Notes: generated by a model not told the origin, from the sequence alone. A stretch of DNA of 64,000 bases from Vreelandella salicampi (GCF_013415105.1 NZ_JACCDF010000017.1:1-64000); one strand, 5' to 3'. Shown: positions 51,195 to 61,225, counted from the first letter of the stretch. Made by a program: numbers and translations.

Positions 51195-52946
51195 GTGAGT
51201 GAGTTTCCCTTTGCGGCAGTGGTTGGCCAGGAGGCGCTGAAAACCGCGCTGCTTCTGAACGCCATTAACCCGCGTATCGGCGGGGTGCTGATCAGCGGGC
51301 CAAGAGGCAGCGCTAAATCCACCTTAGCCCGTGCTCTAGCCGCCATTTTGCCTAGCGATAGCGATGGGCAGCGTGCTCCTTTTGTCACTCTGCCGCTGGG
51401 CGCAAGCGAAGACAGGCTGGTTGGCAGTCTGGATCTGCAAAAGGTACTGGCCAATGGCGAAGCTACCTTTCATGCCGGGCTGCTTGCTAAAGCCGACGGT
51501 GGGGTGCTCTACGTAGATGAAGTCAATCTGCTGCCGGATACCCTGGTTGATTTGCTGCTGGACGTTGCCGCCAGCGGCACCAATATCGTCGAGCGCGATG
51601 GCATCAGCCACTCCCACCCGGCGCGCTTCAGCCTGATCGGTACCATGAACCCGGACGAAGGCGAGCTGCGCCCGCAATTGCTTGATCGCTTTGGTCTCTG
51701 CCTTGAGCAGGCGGGGGCCATCAGCATCGACGAGCGTATTGCTATCGTGCAGCAGCGGGAGGCTTTTGACCGCGACCCTACTGGCATGCTGCAACACTTT
51801 GAGTCTGCTCAGGCCGCCCTGACCGAGCGAATTGCTAAAGCGCAGCGTTTGCTCAAAGATATCACCACCGACTCCTGGGTGTATCGAACGATTGCCAACT
51901 GCTGTGAAGCTGCGGGCGTTGAAGGCCTGCGGGCAGACGTTACCTGGCACCGCGCTGCACAGGCCCATGCTGCCTGGCGTGGTGTGGCTAGCGTGGAGCA
52001 GCAGGATATCGATACCGTTGAGCCTTGGGTGCTGGCGCATCGGCGTACCCAACCGCCAGAGCAAAGTCCGCCGTCATCGCCGCCTAATCAAACGCCTTCG
52101 CAAGGCGAGGGCGGGTCGTCGGCAGCTAATAACGCGCCCAGCGGCGGGACGTCTAGTCAGCGCGGTGAACAGGGCCTGTGGGGCGCCATGCCTCCCATGG
52201 CTCAAGCGTCGATTAGCCAGCCAGCACTGAAACTGCCCGATAGCGATGAGTTTGCTCAGCGGGCTAAGCGTGCAGATACCGCTTCCAGCGCGGGGAAAGG
52301 CGGGGTGCAGGGGCGTGGCCGCTCCCAAGTTGAGACCTCGCGGCTGGACGGGTTCGCGACTGTTATCGCCAATCGTGGCCAGTGGCCCTGGCAGCAGTTA
52401 AAGATGCGCAAGTCTCGTGCTGGTCAAGCCACAGCGCACCTAGTACTGCTGGACACCTCCGGTTCCACGCTGGGGCAGCGCCTGTTAGGCCAGGCAAAGG
52501 GGCTGGTCGAGTCGCTGGTCAGCCAAGCTTACGCCGCGCGGGAGCAGGTGGCGGTGCTGGGGTTTGGCAACGGCGGTGTCGTGCCGATACTCTCCCGCCG
52601 CCGGGCCCCCAAAAACGCCCGAGGCACGCTTGAGGCGGCCAACGGCGGTGGCGGCACCCCGCTGCGGGAAGCCATCATTGAAGCCAAGCGGCTGACCCGC
52701 CAGTGGCAGCGCCGCGAGCCCGGCCTGAAGGTGCGCACCTATCTGATCACCGATGGCCGCACCCGGGAAACCGTTGACGATCTCGCCCCGCTGGAGGACT
52801 GCCTGCTGATCGATACCGAACAGTCCAAAGTCAAGCGCGGGCAGGGCGCACGCATCGCCCAGCAGTTGGGCGCGCGTTACTGGCCGGCTTCGTTTGGCAG
52901 ACCCTCTATGGCAGTCTCTGCACATCAACCTGGGAACTTCTCATGA
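51195..52946 (+). CDS. Fused ChlI/ChlD-type chelatase ATPase for cobaltochelatase
   Basis: A 583-residue protein. Residues about 1-290 form an AAA+ ChlI-like module (VLISGPRGSAKSTLARALA, Walker B GGVLYVDEVNLLPD, GTMNPDEGELRPQLLDRFG). A low-complexity Pro/Ser/Gly linker covers about 290-345, and a ChlD-like von Willebrand A domain with MIDAS DTSGST occupies about 400-583. It should power cobalt insertion by CobN, four genes downstream, in place of CobS/CobT. GTG 51195 follows GGGAGGT by three bases; GTG 51189 is an alternative. Head of a gap-free operon to cobG. Confidence 0.88.
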   Translation: MSEFPFAAVVGQEALKTALLLNAINPRIGGVLISGPRGSAKSTLARALAAILPSDSDGQRAPFVTLPLGASEDRLVGSLDLQKVLANGEATFHAGLLAKADGGVLYVDEVNLLPDTLVDLLLDVAASGTNIVERDGISHSHPARFSLIGTMNPDEGELRPQLLDRFGLCLEQAGAISIDERIAIVQQREAFDRDPTGMLQHFESAQAALTERIAKAQRLLKDITTDSWVYRTIANCCEAAGVEGLRADVTWHRAAQAHAAWRGVASVEQQDIDTVEPWVLAHRRTQPPEQSPPSSPPNQTPSQGEGGSSAANNAPSGGTSSQRGEQGLWGAMPPMAQASISQPALKLPDSDEFAQRAKRADTASSAGKGGVQGRGRSQVETSRLDGFATVIANRGQWPWQQLKMRKSRAGQATAHLVLLDTSGSTLGQRLLGQAKGLVESLVSQAYAAREQVAVLGFGNGGVVPILSRRRAPKNARGTLEAANGGGGTPLREAIIEAKRLTRQWQRREPGLKVRTYLITDGRTRETVDDLAPLEDCLLIDTEQSKVKRGQGARIAQQLGARYWPASFGRPSMAVSAHQPGNFS

Positions 52947-53536
52947 GCGACGCAAGCCATTTAGATCGCATGCAGCGTAAAAAAGACGTGGTCGACGAGC
53001 GCATCAGCAAGGCGACGGAAGAGCGCGGCGTGCTGATTCTGCTCAAAGGCAACGGCAAAGGCAAAAGCAGCTCCGCCTTCGGCACCATGGCGCGCTCACT
53101 GGGGCACGGCCAGCAGTGCGCGGTGATCCAGTTCATCAAAGGCCGCCGCGAAACCGGCGAGTACCTGTTCTTTCGCGATCATCCCAAGCTCGACTGGCAC
53201 ATCATGGGCCACGGCTTTACCTGGGAAACCCAGAATCGCGAGCGGGATATCGAAGCCGCCGAGGCCGCCTGGGCCGTCGCCAAAGGGCTGCTGGAGAACC
53301 CCGCCTATCATATGATCGTGCTGGACGAGATGAGCTATATGTTCAAGTACGGCTATCTCGACCCTGAGCCAGTGGTGGAAGCGCTTCAGCGCCGCCCGGC
53401 GCACCAGAACGTCATCATTACCGGGCGCACCATGGCCACGCCGCTGCAGGAAATCGCCGATACCATCAGCGTTGTCCAGGACGATCGCCACGCCTTTCGC
53501 GGCGGCGTCAAAGCTCAGGCGGGGATCGAATACTGA
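52943..53536 (+). CDS. cobO: Cob(I)yrinic acid a,c-diamide adenosyltransferase
   Basis: A 197-residue enzyme transferring the adenosyl group of ATP to cobalt (CobO/CobA/BtuR family). The P-loop GNGKGKSSSAFGTMARSLGHG is near residue 37, followed by QFIKGRRETGEYLFF, MGHGFTWETQNRERDI and VLDEMSYMFKYGYL. ATG 52943 overlaps the chlID stop (ATGA) and its own stop overlaps cobB. Confidence 0.95.
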   Translation: MSDASHLDRMQRKKDVVDERISKATEERGVLILLKGNGKGKSSSAFGTMARSLGHGQQCAVIQFIKGRRETGEYLFFRDHPKLDWHIMGHGFTWETQNRERDIEAAEAAWAVAKGLLENPAYHMIVLDEMSYMFKYGYLDPEPVVEALQRRPAHQNVIITGRTMATPLQEIADTISVVQDDRHAFRGGVKAQAGIEY

Positions 53537-54906
53537 TGACGACGCCAACCGCTCGCTGCCCCGCGCTGTTTATCGCCGCCCCGGCCTCCGGCCAGGGCAA
53601 AACCACCGTCACGGCGGGCCTGGCGCGCCTGCTGCGCAACCAGGGCAAGGTAGTGCGGGTGTTCAAGACCGGCCCGGACTACCTGGATCCGCAGATATTG
53701 GCCCAGGCATCCGGCCAACCGGTGGATCAGTTGGATCTATGGATGGCAGGCGAGGCCTACTGCCGCCAGCGCTTTTATGACGCCGCCTGTGAAGCGGACT
53801 TGATCCTGGTGGAAGGCGCCATGGGGCTGTTCGATGGCGAACCCTCCAGCGCCGATTTAGCGGCCTTGTTCGATATTCCCATGGCTATCGTCATGGATGT
53901 AAAAGGCATGGCCCAGACCGCAGCGGCGCTAGTCTCAGGCTTGGCCAGCTTTCGTGATGATATCCATATCGCCGGGCTTATCGCCAACGCCTGCGGCTCG
54001 GCGCGCCACCGCGAGCTGATCGAAGGAGCGCTGCCAGCGACGATCCCTCTGCTGGCCGCCATGCCCCGCGACCCTGCGCTGTCGCTCCCCGAGCGTCACC
54101 TGGGCCTCGTGCAGGCCGCAGAAATTCGCGAGGATCTGGAAAACCGCTTTGAGGCGGGCGCCAAAGCGCTGGAAGCCGCCGGGCTGCTGGGCGCGCTCTC
54201 CGCGCTTTCACCAGTGACCTTTACCGCTCCCCAGGAACAACTTGCGGCTGTTAAGCCCGCACTCAAAGGCCACACCATTGGCGTGGCCCGGGACGCCGCC
54301 TTCAGTTTCGTCTATCAGGCCAACCTTGATCTGCTGGAGCAGATGGGCGCGACGCTGCGCTTCTTTTCGCCGCTGACGGATAGCCACCTGCCCGAGTGTG
54401 ACGCTCTGTGGCTGCCGGGGGGCTACCCGGAACTTCACGCTCAAACGCTGGCGGATAATGGCGCCATGCGTTCGGCTATTGAGGCTTTTTACCGCGCCGA
54501 CAAGCCCATTCTGGCCGAGTGTGGCGGATTGCTCTACTGCCTGGAAACCCTGACCGACTACGACGATATTACCCATACCATGCTGGGCCTGCTGCCTGGA
54601 CAGGGAGCCATGCGCGGGCGCCGTGGCTGCCAGGGGATGCAAACCGCCGAGCTGCCGGAAGGCCCAGTTCGCGGTCACGCGCACCACCGCTCCATGGCGG
54701 AAGGCACCCTCGAGCCGATTGGCCACGGGCGGCGCCAGCGGCACCCCGCGCCGGGGGAGGCGATTTACCGTCAAAAGCGCCTGACGGCGACCTATTTGCA
54801 TCTGTTTTTCCCTAATAATCCTGACGCTGTGGCAAGGCTCTTTTCTGTCAGCCCGGCGTACTGCGAACCGCAACACAGCGAGGCATTTACCCATGCAATT
54901 GAATAA
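53536..54906 (+). CDS. cobB: Cobyrinic acid a,c-diamide synthase
   Basis: A 456-residue ATP- and glutamine-dependent amidase. The N-terminal synthetase domain has FIAAPASGQGKTTVTAGLAR at residue 11 and KTGPDYLDPQIL. The C-terminal glutaminase domain has the nucleophile in ILAECGGLLYCLE (Cys about 332) and DALWLPGGYPELHA before it, with a TYLHLFF histidine near the end. CobB normally acts on hydrogenobyrinate in the aerobic route. Overlaps cobW by 14 bases. Confidence 0.95.
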   Translation: MTTPTARCPALFIAAPASGQGKTTVTAGLARLLRNQGKVVRVFKTGPDYLDPQILAQASGQPVDQLDLWMAGEAYCRQRFYDAACEADLILVEGAMGLFDGEPSSADLAALFDIPMAIVMDVKGMAQTAAALVSGLASFRDDIHIAGLIANACGSARHRELIEGALPATIPLLAAMPRDPALSLPERHLGLVQAAEIREDLENRFEAGAKALEAAGLLGALSALSPVTFTAPQEQLAAVKPALKGHTIGVARDAAFSFVYQANLDLLEQMGATLRFFSPLTDSHLPECDALWLPGGYPELHAQTLADNGAMRSAIEAFYRADKPILAECGGLLYCLETLTDYDDITHTMLGLLPGQGAMRGRRGCQGMQTAELPEGPVRGHAHHRSMAEGTLEPIGHGRRQRHPAPGEAIYRQKRLTATYLHLFFPNNPDAVARLFSVSPAYCEPQHSEAFTHAIE

Positions 54907-56014
54907 GATTCCTGCCACGGTCGTGACCGGTTTTCTCGGTAGCGGCAAAACCACGCTGCTGGCCAACATTCTGCGTCAGGTGACCGGCAAGCGGATCGCC
55001 GTGATCGTCAATGAGTTCGGCGAGCAGGATATCGATTCCAGCCTGCTGCGCAGCTGTGCGCTGGGCTGTGAAGAGGGTAGCGAAGGCGGGCAGCTAGACG
55101 GCGAAGACGGCAGTATCTATGAGCTGGCCAACGGCTGTATCTGTTGCACCGTGGAAGAAGAGTTTCTGCCGGTCATGAAAAAGCTGGTCGCCCGCCGCGA
55201 CGATATCGACCACATCCTGATCGAAACCAGCGGCCTGGCACTGCCCAAGCCGCTGGTGCAGGCGTTCAACTGGCCCGACGTGCGCCAGCACTGCACCGTG
55301 GATGCGATTATTACCGTGATCGACGGCCCCGCCGTGGCCGCCGGGCGCTATGCCAGCGACGTGGATAAGGTGGCCGCTCAGCGCCTTGCCGACGAGAGCC
55401 TGGATCACGACCCCAGCCTGCGCGAGCTGCTCGATGACCAGCTCAGCGCGGCGGATCTGGTGCTGGTCAGCAAGGCCGACCTGCTCAGCCCGGAAGAGCG
55501 CACAAAAGTGGAAGCGGTGATTCAGGCGCGGGTGACGGCGTCGGTGAAAACGCTGTTTATCGATCAGACCCTGACCACCGACACCACCCAGCTGGAAGCG
55601 CTGATGGGCATCGGCGCGGCCAGCGAAACAAGTATCGACCTGATCACCAATCACCACGACAAGCACCACGCCGAAGGCGCTCACCACGACCACGCCCACG
55701 ATAACTTTGATTCCTGCGTGATCACCCTGGGCGAAGTCGATGGCGATGTTCTGGCCGACAAGCTCCAGCAGCTGCTGAAAAGCCACGAGATCTACCGCGC
55801 CAAAGGCTTTGCGGCCATTCCTGGCAAACCCATGCGTCGAGTGATTCAAGCAGTGGGAGAGCGTTTGGAAGGCTACTTCGACCGGCTATGGAACCAGGAC
55901 GAGACGCGTCAGACCCAGCTGGTGATCATCGGCAAATCGCTGGATAGCCAACTGCTGCAGGACGAACTTGCCGCAGCTGAAATGAAACCTGAACAGGCGC
56001 ACACGGCCAGCTAA
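54893..56014 (+). CDS. cobW: CobW-family GTP-binding metallochaperone
   Basis: A 373-residue G3E GTPase. Walker A TGFLGSGKTTLLANIL at residue 12, the metal-binding NGCICCTVEEEF (CxCC) at about 80, the switch ETSGLALPKPL and the NKxD equivalent SKAD near 200. A histidine-rich stretch (HHDKHHAEGAHHDHAHD) near residue 255 suggests metal binding. It probably delivers cobalt for CobN, the next gene, whose start overlaps its stop (TAATG). Confidence 0.94.
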   Translation: MQLNKIPATVVTGFLGSGKTTLLANILRQVTGKRIAVIVNEFGEQDIDSSLLRSCALGCEEGSEGGQLDGEDGSIYELANGCICCTVEEEFLPVMKKLVARRDDIDHILIETSGLALPKPLVQAFNWPDVRQHCTVDAIITVIDGPAVAAGRYASDVDKVAAQRLADESLDHDPSLRELLDDQLSAADLVLVSKADLLSPEERTKVEAVIQARVTASVKTLFIDQTLTTDTTQLEALMGIGAASETSIDLITNHHDKHHAEGAHHDHAHDNFDSCVITLGEVDGDVLADKLQQLLKSHEIYRAKGFAAIPGKPMRRVIQAVGERLEGYFDRLWNQDETRQTQLVIIGKSLDSQLLQDELAAAEMKPEQAHTAS

Positions 56015-59000
56015 TGCACTTATTTGCCGCCAAGCCCGGAGGCTTTGTCGATGATGAAGGCATCATCGACCTGCAACAGAGCCCCGCCGAGGTCGTGATA
56101 CTCTCCGCCGCCGATAGCAACCTGTCGGCGCTGGCCCAGGCGGTCGACCGTCTGGGTGAGGTGTACCCCTCGGTGCGGCTGGCCAACTGGATGAACCTGG
56201 TAAAACCGGCCGCCTACGATCTCTACGAAGATCGGGTGCTGGAAAAGGCTCAGTTGGTCATCGTCTCGCTGTTGGGCGGCAAGGCCTACTGGCAGTACGG
56301 TCACGAACGTCTGCTAGCCTGGGCAGCGGCCAAACCCGAGCGCCAGCTGATTCTGGTGCCGGGCTGCGATGCCCCGGATGACGCCCTACTGGAAGACTCC
56401 ACCATCGCCTTCGATGACGCTTACCGCGTGTGGCGCTATCTGCGAGAGGGCGGCGCTGACAACGCCGAACAGCTGCTGCGCTTTGTCGCCAATGAGTATA
56501 TGGACAGCCAGTTTGTAGATAGCCAGCTGGGCGATTGGCAGGAGCCCAAGGTCATTCCGCCCGCAGTGATTTATGCGTCCCAGGAGCAGCAGGCGTCAAG
56601 CCTCAGCGAGTGGCGCGATCGCCAGGTGCCCGGGCGGCCAGTGTGCCTGCTGCTGTTTTATCGCAGCCATTTGCAGGGGGCGAATACCACCGTACCCGAC
56701 GGTATGATCGCGGCGCTCAAAGACCAGGGGCTTGAGCCGTTGGCGGTCGCCGTGGCGTCTTTGAAAGAAGGGCCGTGTATTGATTTTATCAATCACTTGA
56801 TTGAGCAGACCGGTGCCATGCTGGTGATCAATACCACCAGCTTTGCGGTCAACCGCAACGCCGACGGGCTGAATGCCCAGGGGGAAGAACTACCTGACAA
56901 CCTGTTTGTAGGCCGACCCGTGGTGCTCCAGGCGATACTTGCCAGCAGTACTAGCGAAGACTGGCAGGGCATGGCCGCCGGCCTGCATAGCCGCGATGTG
57001 GCCATGCAGGTGGTGCTCCCCGAGATGGATGGCCGCATCATCACTCGGGCGGTGGGTTTTAAAGCCGAAGCCCACTACAACCCTCGCTGCCAGCTGGCGG
57101 TAACCCACCACGTGATCCACCCGGAGCGGGCCGCCTTTGTGGCCGAGCTGGCGCGGCGAATTTGTTTGCTACGCTTAACCCCCAACGGGCAGAAGCGTGT
57201 CGCGCTGATCATGGCCAACTACCCCAATCGAGATGGCCGGATCGGTAATGGCGTCGGGCTGGATACGCCCGCGTCGACGCTGCAGATTCTAAGCGCCCTG
57301 AAGGAGGCGGGTTACCCGCTCAGCGAGCTGCCGGAAAATGGCGATGAATTGATCCGCCAGCTTCAGGGCGCGGTGACCAACGATCACGGCAGCCTCGACC
57401 AGCGCGCCTGCTGGCAGAGCATCAGCGTTGACGACTACCTGGCCTGGTTTCAAACCCTGCCCAGCGAGTTGCAGGAAACCGTATGGACGCGCTGGGGCGC
57501 GCCTCACGAAGACCCCAAATGTCGCCAAGGTCGACTGATGATCGCGGGTATTCGTCTGGGGGAGACCTTTGTGGGTATCCAGCCTGAACGGGACTTTATC
57601 GACGATCTCACCCAGTCCTACCACGATATGGAACTGGCGCCGCCGCACAGTTACCTGGCGTTTTATTTTTGGCTGCGCGCGCACTACCAGGTCGATGCGG
57701 TCATCCACGTCGGTAAGCACGGCAACCTGGAGTGGCTGCCGGGCAAGAGCATCGCGCTAAGCGCCGACTGCTGGCCGGATATTGCTTTGGGGCCACTGCC
57801 GCATTTTTATCCGTTTATCGTCAACGACCCTGGCGAGGGCGCCCAGGCGAAACGGCGCAGCCAGGCGGTGATTATCGACCATTTGATGCCGCCGCTGGCG
57901 CGGGCCGAGCTCTACGGCGCCATGGCCGAGCTGGAAGCGCTCACCGACGAATACTACCAAGCGCTGGATATGGATCCCCGCCGGGAAGCGCTGATTCGCA
58001 GCCAGATTCTCGCCCACCTGCGCGATACCGGTATCGACCAGGAACTGGCGCATGCCAGCGACGATGCCGAGCTTCTCAACGAGCTGGATACTTTCCTGTG
58101 CGACATCAAGGAATCGCAGATTCGTCACGGCCTGCATATTCTTGGCACGCTGCCGCCGGAAGATAAGCGGGCGGGCACTTTGGTGGCACTGTTGCGGCTC
58201 CCCCGGGGCGAAGCGGTGGCCAGCCGCGGCCTGCTGCACAACCTGGCCAGCGATTTAGGCTTGGATTTTGACCCCTTAGCCGCCGCTAGCGAGCCCTGGC
58301 AGGGGCTTGAACCGGCTATTTTGACCCAGCAGCTCGATACCCCCTGGCGCACCGGGGCGGATGCCCGCGAGCGCCTGGAACTGCTGGCCGAGCGCTGGGT
58401 GGCCGACTACGTATTGGCAAACGGCTGCCTGGACGACCTGGGCCGAGATTACCCCGCTACGGCAGCGCAACTGCGCTACGCCCGCGACCAGCTGTGGGTC
58501 ACCATGCAGCGCGGCGTGAAGATGGAGATTCAGTCGCTGCTCGACGGCCTGGAGGGCATCTTCGTGCCCGCCGGGCCCAGCGGCGCGCCCAGCCGGGGGC
58601 GGCTGGATACGCTGCCCACCGGGCGCAACTTTTTCAGCGTCGATAATCGCTCGATTCCGTCGCCCGCCGCCTGGACGCTGGGCGAAAAGTCCGCCCAGGC
58701 GTTTGTCGAACGCTACCTGCAGGATCACGGCGACTATCCGCGCCGGTTGGGGCTTTCCATCTGGGGCACCGCGACCATGCGCACCGGCGGCGATGACATC
58801 GCCCAGGCCTTCGCGCTGATGGGCGTGCGGCCCATCTGGTCGCTGGGCTCTCAGCGGGTGAGCGACTTTGAAGTCATTCCCTCGATGCTGCTCAATCGCC
58901 CACGGGTAGACGTCACGCTGCGGGTATCCGGGTTCTTCCGCGACGCCTTTCCCAACGTGATTCGCCTGTTTGACGCCGCCGTGCAGGCGGTGGCGCGCTA

Positions 59001-59850
59001 TGAAGAGCCGGGCAACAGCAACACCATCCGCGAGGCGGTGCTTTCCCGCCAGCAGGAACTGGAAGACCAGGGGCTAAGCCCCGAGATGGCTGCCCAGGAA
59101 GCGAGCTACCGAATATTTGGCAGCAAGCCCGGCGAGTATGGCGCGGGCTTAAACCGGTTGATTGAAAACCGATCCTGGGACAGCGCCGACGATTTGGCCG
59201 AGGCCTATATGGAGACAGGCGCCTACGCCTACGGCCAGTTTAAGGAGTCGGGCACAGCCGCACGCGGCGCCTTCGAGCAGCAGCTCCAGGGGCTGGATGC
59301 GGTAATGCAAAACCAGGATAACCGCGAGCACGATATCCTCGACTCCAACAGCTACTACGCCTTCCAGGGCGGCATGGCCAACGCCACCCGCTCGCTGAGT
59401 GGAAAGGCCCCGGAGATTTACCACGCCGACCACGCCAATCCCGCGATGCCCAAGATTCGCACCCTGAAAGAAGAACTGGCGAAGGTGATTCGCTCGCGCG
59501 TGTTGAACCCCAAATGGATCAACGCCATGCGCGAGCACGGCTACAAAGGCGCCTTTGAGATGGCCGCCACGGTGGACTACCTGTTTGCCTACGACGCCAC
59601 CACCGACCTGATTGCCGACTACCAGTACGCCCAGGTGAGTGACGCCCTGGTGCTCGACAAAGCCAATCAGCAGTTTCTACGCGAGCACAACCCGGCCGCC
59701 CTGGAAGAGATGGCCGAGCGATTACTCGAAGCCGCCCAGCGGGGCATGTGGCAAGCCCCCGGCGAGCACGGCCAGGCGCTTCAGGATCTACTGCTGGAAA
59801 TGGACGAAGCCAAAGAGACCAATGGTCATGTCACTCAACCCGCGCATTAA
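56014..59850 (+). CDS. cobN: Cobaltochelatase large subunit
   Basis: A 1278-residue chelatase inserting cobalt into hydrogenobyrinic acid a,c-diamide. Recognisable blocks are ALIMANYPNRDGRIGNGVGLD near residue 400, FYFWLRAHYQVDAVIHVGKHGNLEWLPGK-type metal/tetrapyrrole site (HVGKHGNLEWLPGK), LGLSIWGTATMRTGGDDIAQ, SRVLNPKWINAMREHGYKGA and a C-terminal AGE-like tail. Length is normal for CobN/BchH. Partner ATPase is the fused ChlI/ChlD protein. It overlaps cobG by 23 bases. Confidence 0.95.
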   Translation: MHLFAAKPGGFVDDEGIIDLQQSPAEVVILSAADSNLSALAQAVDRLGEVYPSVRLANWMNLVKPAAYDLYEDRVLEKAQLVIVSLLGGKAYWQYGHERLLAWAAAKPERQLILVPGCDAPDDALLEDSTIAFDDAYRVWRYLREGGADNAEQLLRFVANEYMDSQFVDSQLGDWQEPKVIPPAVIYASQEQQASSLSEWRDRQVPGRPVCLLLFYRSHLQGANTTVPDGMIAALKDQGLEPLAVAVASLKEGPCIDFINHLIEQTGAMLVINTTSFAVNRNADGLNAQGEELPDNLFVGRPVVLQAILASSTSEDWQGMAAGLHSRDVAMQVVLPEMDGRIITRAVGFKAEAHYNPRCQLAVTHHVIHPERAAFVAELARRICLLRLTPNGQKRVALIMANYPNRDGRIGNGVGLDTPASTLQILSALKEAGYPLSELPENGDELIRQLQGAVTNDHGSLDQRACWQSISVDDYLAWFQTLPSELQETVWTRWGAPHEDPKCRQGRLMIAGIRLGETFVGIQPERDFIDDLTQSYHDMELAPPHSYLAFYFWLRAHYQVDAVIHVGKHGNLEWLPGKSIALSADCWPDIALGPLPHFYPFIVNDPGEGAQAKRRSQAVIIDHLMPPLARAELYGAMAELEALTDEYYQALDMDPRREALIRSQILAHLRDTGIDQELAHASDDAELLNELDTFLCDIKESQIRHGLHILGTLPPEDKRAGTLVALLRLPRGEAVASRGLLHNLASDLGLDFDPLAAASEPWQGLEPAILTQQLDTPWRTGADARERLELLAERWVADYVLANGCLDDLGRDYPATAAQLRYARDQLWVTMQRGVKMEIQSLLDGLEGIFVPAGPSGAPSRGRLDTLPTGRNFFSVDNRSIPSPAAWTLGEKSAQAFVERYLQDHGDYPRRLGLSIWGTATMRTGGDDIAQAFALMGVRPIWSLGSQRVSDFEVIPSMLLNRPRVDVTLRVSGFFRDAFPNVIRLFDAAVQAVARYEEPGNSNTIREAVLSRQQELEDQGLSPEMAAQEASYRIFGSKPGEYGAGLNRLIENRSWDSADDLAEAYMETGAYAYGQFKESGTAARGAFEQQLQGLDAVMQNQDNREHDILDSNSYYAFQGGMANATRSLSGKAPEIYHADHANPAMPKIRTLKEELAKVIRSRVLNPKWINAMREHGYKGAFEMAATVDYLFAYDATTDLIADYQYAQVSDALVLDKANQQFLREHNPAALEEMAERLLEAAQRGMWQAPGEHGQALQDLLLEMDEAKETNGHVTQPAH

Positions 59851-60979
59851 AGGCTGGTGCCCCGGCGCGTGGCGACCCATGGCCACCGGCGATGGCCTAC
59901 TGGTGCGCGTGCGCCCGCCGCTGGGTGAGCTTTTCCGCGAGCAGACGCTGGCACTGTGCGAAGCCGCCGAGACCTTCGGCAGCGGTTTGATCGAACTGAC
60001 CAGCCGCGCTAATTTTCAGTTGCGTGGGGTGAGCGACGAAAGCTGGCCGCCGCTGATGGCGTTTCTGGTCGAGCATCAACTGGTAAGCGACGACTCGGAA
60101 GCAGAACGCCAGCCACAGTTGATGCTGGCGCCCGCCTGGCAAAAAGGCGATGACACCCATACCATTGCCCGCTTGTTGCAAGCGCGGGGCAGCGAATTAG
60201 CCGCCATGCCCGGCAAGGTGGGCATCGCCATCGATGCGGGAAAAGCGCCGGTACTTGGCGACAGCGCTGCCGATTTTCGTATCGAACGCTCAATGGAAGG
60301 CGGCCTGCTGATTCGCGCTGATGGTCACAAACTGGGAACTACGGTGAGCGATACCGAGGCCGCCGTCGAGCAGCTGATACGGCTGACCCACTGGTTCGTG
60401 GATACCGGCGGCTGGGCGTCAGGCCGTATGCGTCGGCATACAGCACCGCTGCCCGACTGGGCGCTGGCTGATACCGCCCTCGCGCCCCCCGGCGAGAAGC
60501 TTGCGCTTGGCAAACATAGCGAAGGCATGGTGGTTGGCCTGCCTTTTGGTCGGGTGGCGGCTGAAACGCTTCGCGAGGCTGTCTCCCAAACAAGTGCCCG
60601 CGTCGTGCAGGTCACTCCATGGCGGCGCCTGTTGTTGAAGGATTGCGATACACTACCCGCGGTTGATGGCTTGATCCGTCATAATAGCGACCCGCGGCTA
60701 GCGATGGACGCCTGCCCTGGCGCGCCCTCCTGCGAACAAGCGAGTGTCGCCACCCAGCCGCTTGCCGAGAAGCTAAGCGGCTGGGTGAAAGGAACCGTGC
60801 ATATATCCGGCTGCGCTAAAGGCTGCGCCCGTCGCGCCCCAGTCGATGTGTGCTTGGTCGGGCAAGCAGGTCGATTTAATGTTGTTGTTAACGGCGGTGC
60901 CGATAGCACGCCGATTAAGACAGGCCTCACCGAGAGTGAGGTGTTGGATGTTATAAAAAAACTCAGCGAAAGCCGTTAG
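59828..60979 (+). CDS. cobG: Precorrin-3B synthase
   Basis: A 383-residue enzyme resembling a nitrite/sulphite reductase half. It opens IKGWCPGAWRPMATGDGLLVR, continues with ELTSRANFQLRGV, and carries the [4Fe-4S] cysteines in CPGAPSCEQAS and SGCAKGCARR. CobG needs oxygen, so ring contraction here follows the aerobic route. Start ATG 59828 (MSLNPRIKG) is nine bases after AAAGAGA; ATG 59822 would add two residues. Earlier in-frame codons lie inside cobN. Confidence 0.92.
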   Translation: MSLNPRIKGWCPGAWRPMATGDGLLVRVRPPLGELFREQTLALCEAAETFGSGLIELTSRANFQLRGVSDESWPPLMAFLVEHQLVSDDSEAERQPQLMLAPAWQKGDDTHTIARLLQARGSELAAMPGKVGIAIDAGKAPVLGDSAADFRIERSMEGGLLIRADGHKLGTTVSDTEAAVEQLIRLTHWFVDTGGWASGRMRRHTAPLPDWALADTALAPPGEKLALGKHSEGMVVGLPFGRVAAETLREAVSQTSARVVQVTPWRRLLLKDCDTLPAVDGLIRHNSDPRLAMDACPGAPSCEQASVATQPLAEKLSGWVKGTVHISGCAKGCARRAPVDVCLVGQAGRFNVVVNGGADSTPIKTGLTESEVLDVIKKLSESR

Positions 60980-61025
60980 GTTTATCGATATTAAAAAAAT
61001 AGTGGCTTATATGCTGGATAGCTGA

Positions 61026-61175
61026 GTGCCAGGGCAGGTTGTAGCGAGGGTCTTTTTCCAGTGCCGGAAAATGTTCCCGACATTTCCGGCATTTCCGCCA
61101 TCCATGGCGGTCAGATGTCGAAAGTAGCGACCAGGGACGGGTTCACAGCGCCCTCGCGGAAACCTGCCCTGGCAC
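61026..61175. repeat. 150-bp structured inverted-repeat element between cobG and cobH
   Basis: The ends are perfect 15-bp inverted repeats, GTGCCAGGGCAGGTT (61026-61040) and its complement (61161-61175). The stem resumes after a 3-base gap with GCGAGGG/CCCTCGC (61044-61050, 61151-61157). Two inner stems are nested: TGCCGGAAAATGT/ACATTTCCGGCA (61062-61074, 61080-61091) and CCGCCAT/ATGGCGG (61095-61101, 61104-61110). No open frame. It looks like a REP- or MITE-like extragenic element splitting an otherwise packed cob operon. Confidence 0.8.
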
Positions 61176-61225
61176 GGAGGCCTTGCAGACCAGCAACTGC
61201 GAATTAGTTTATTTGGAGAGTTTGG

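Noticed and set aside
51110..51202. 30-codon open frame before chlID
   Set aside because: No ribosome-binding site and no recognisable sequence; only its stop overlap with the chlID start makes it notable.
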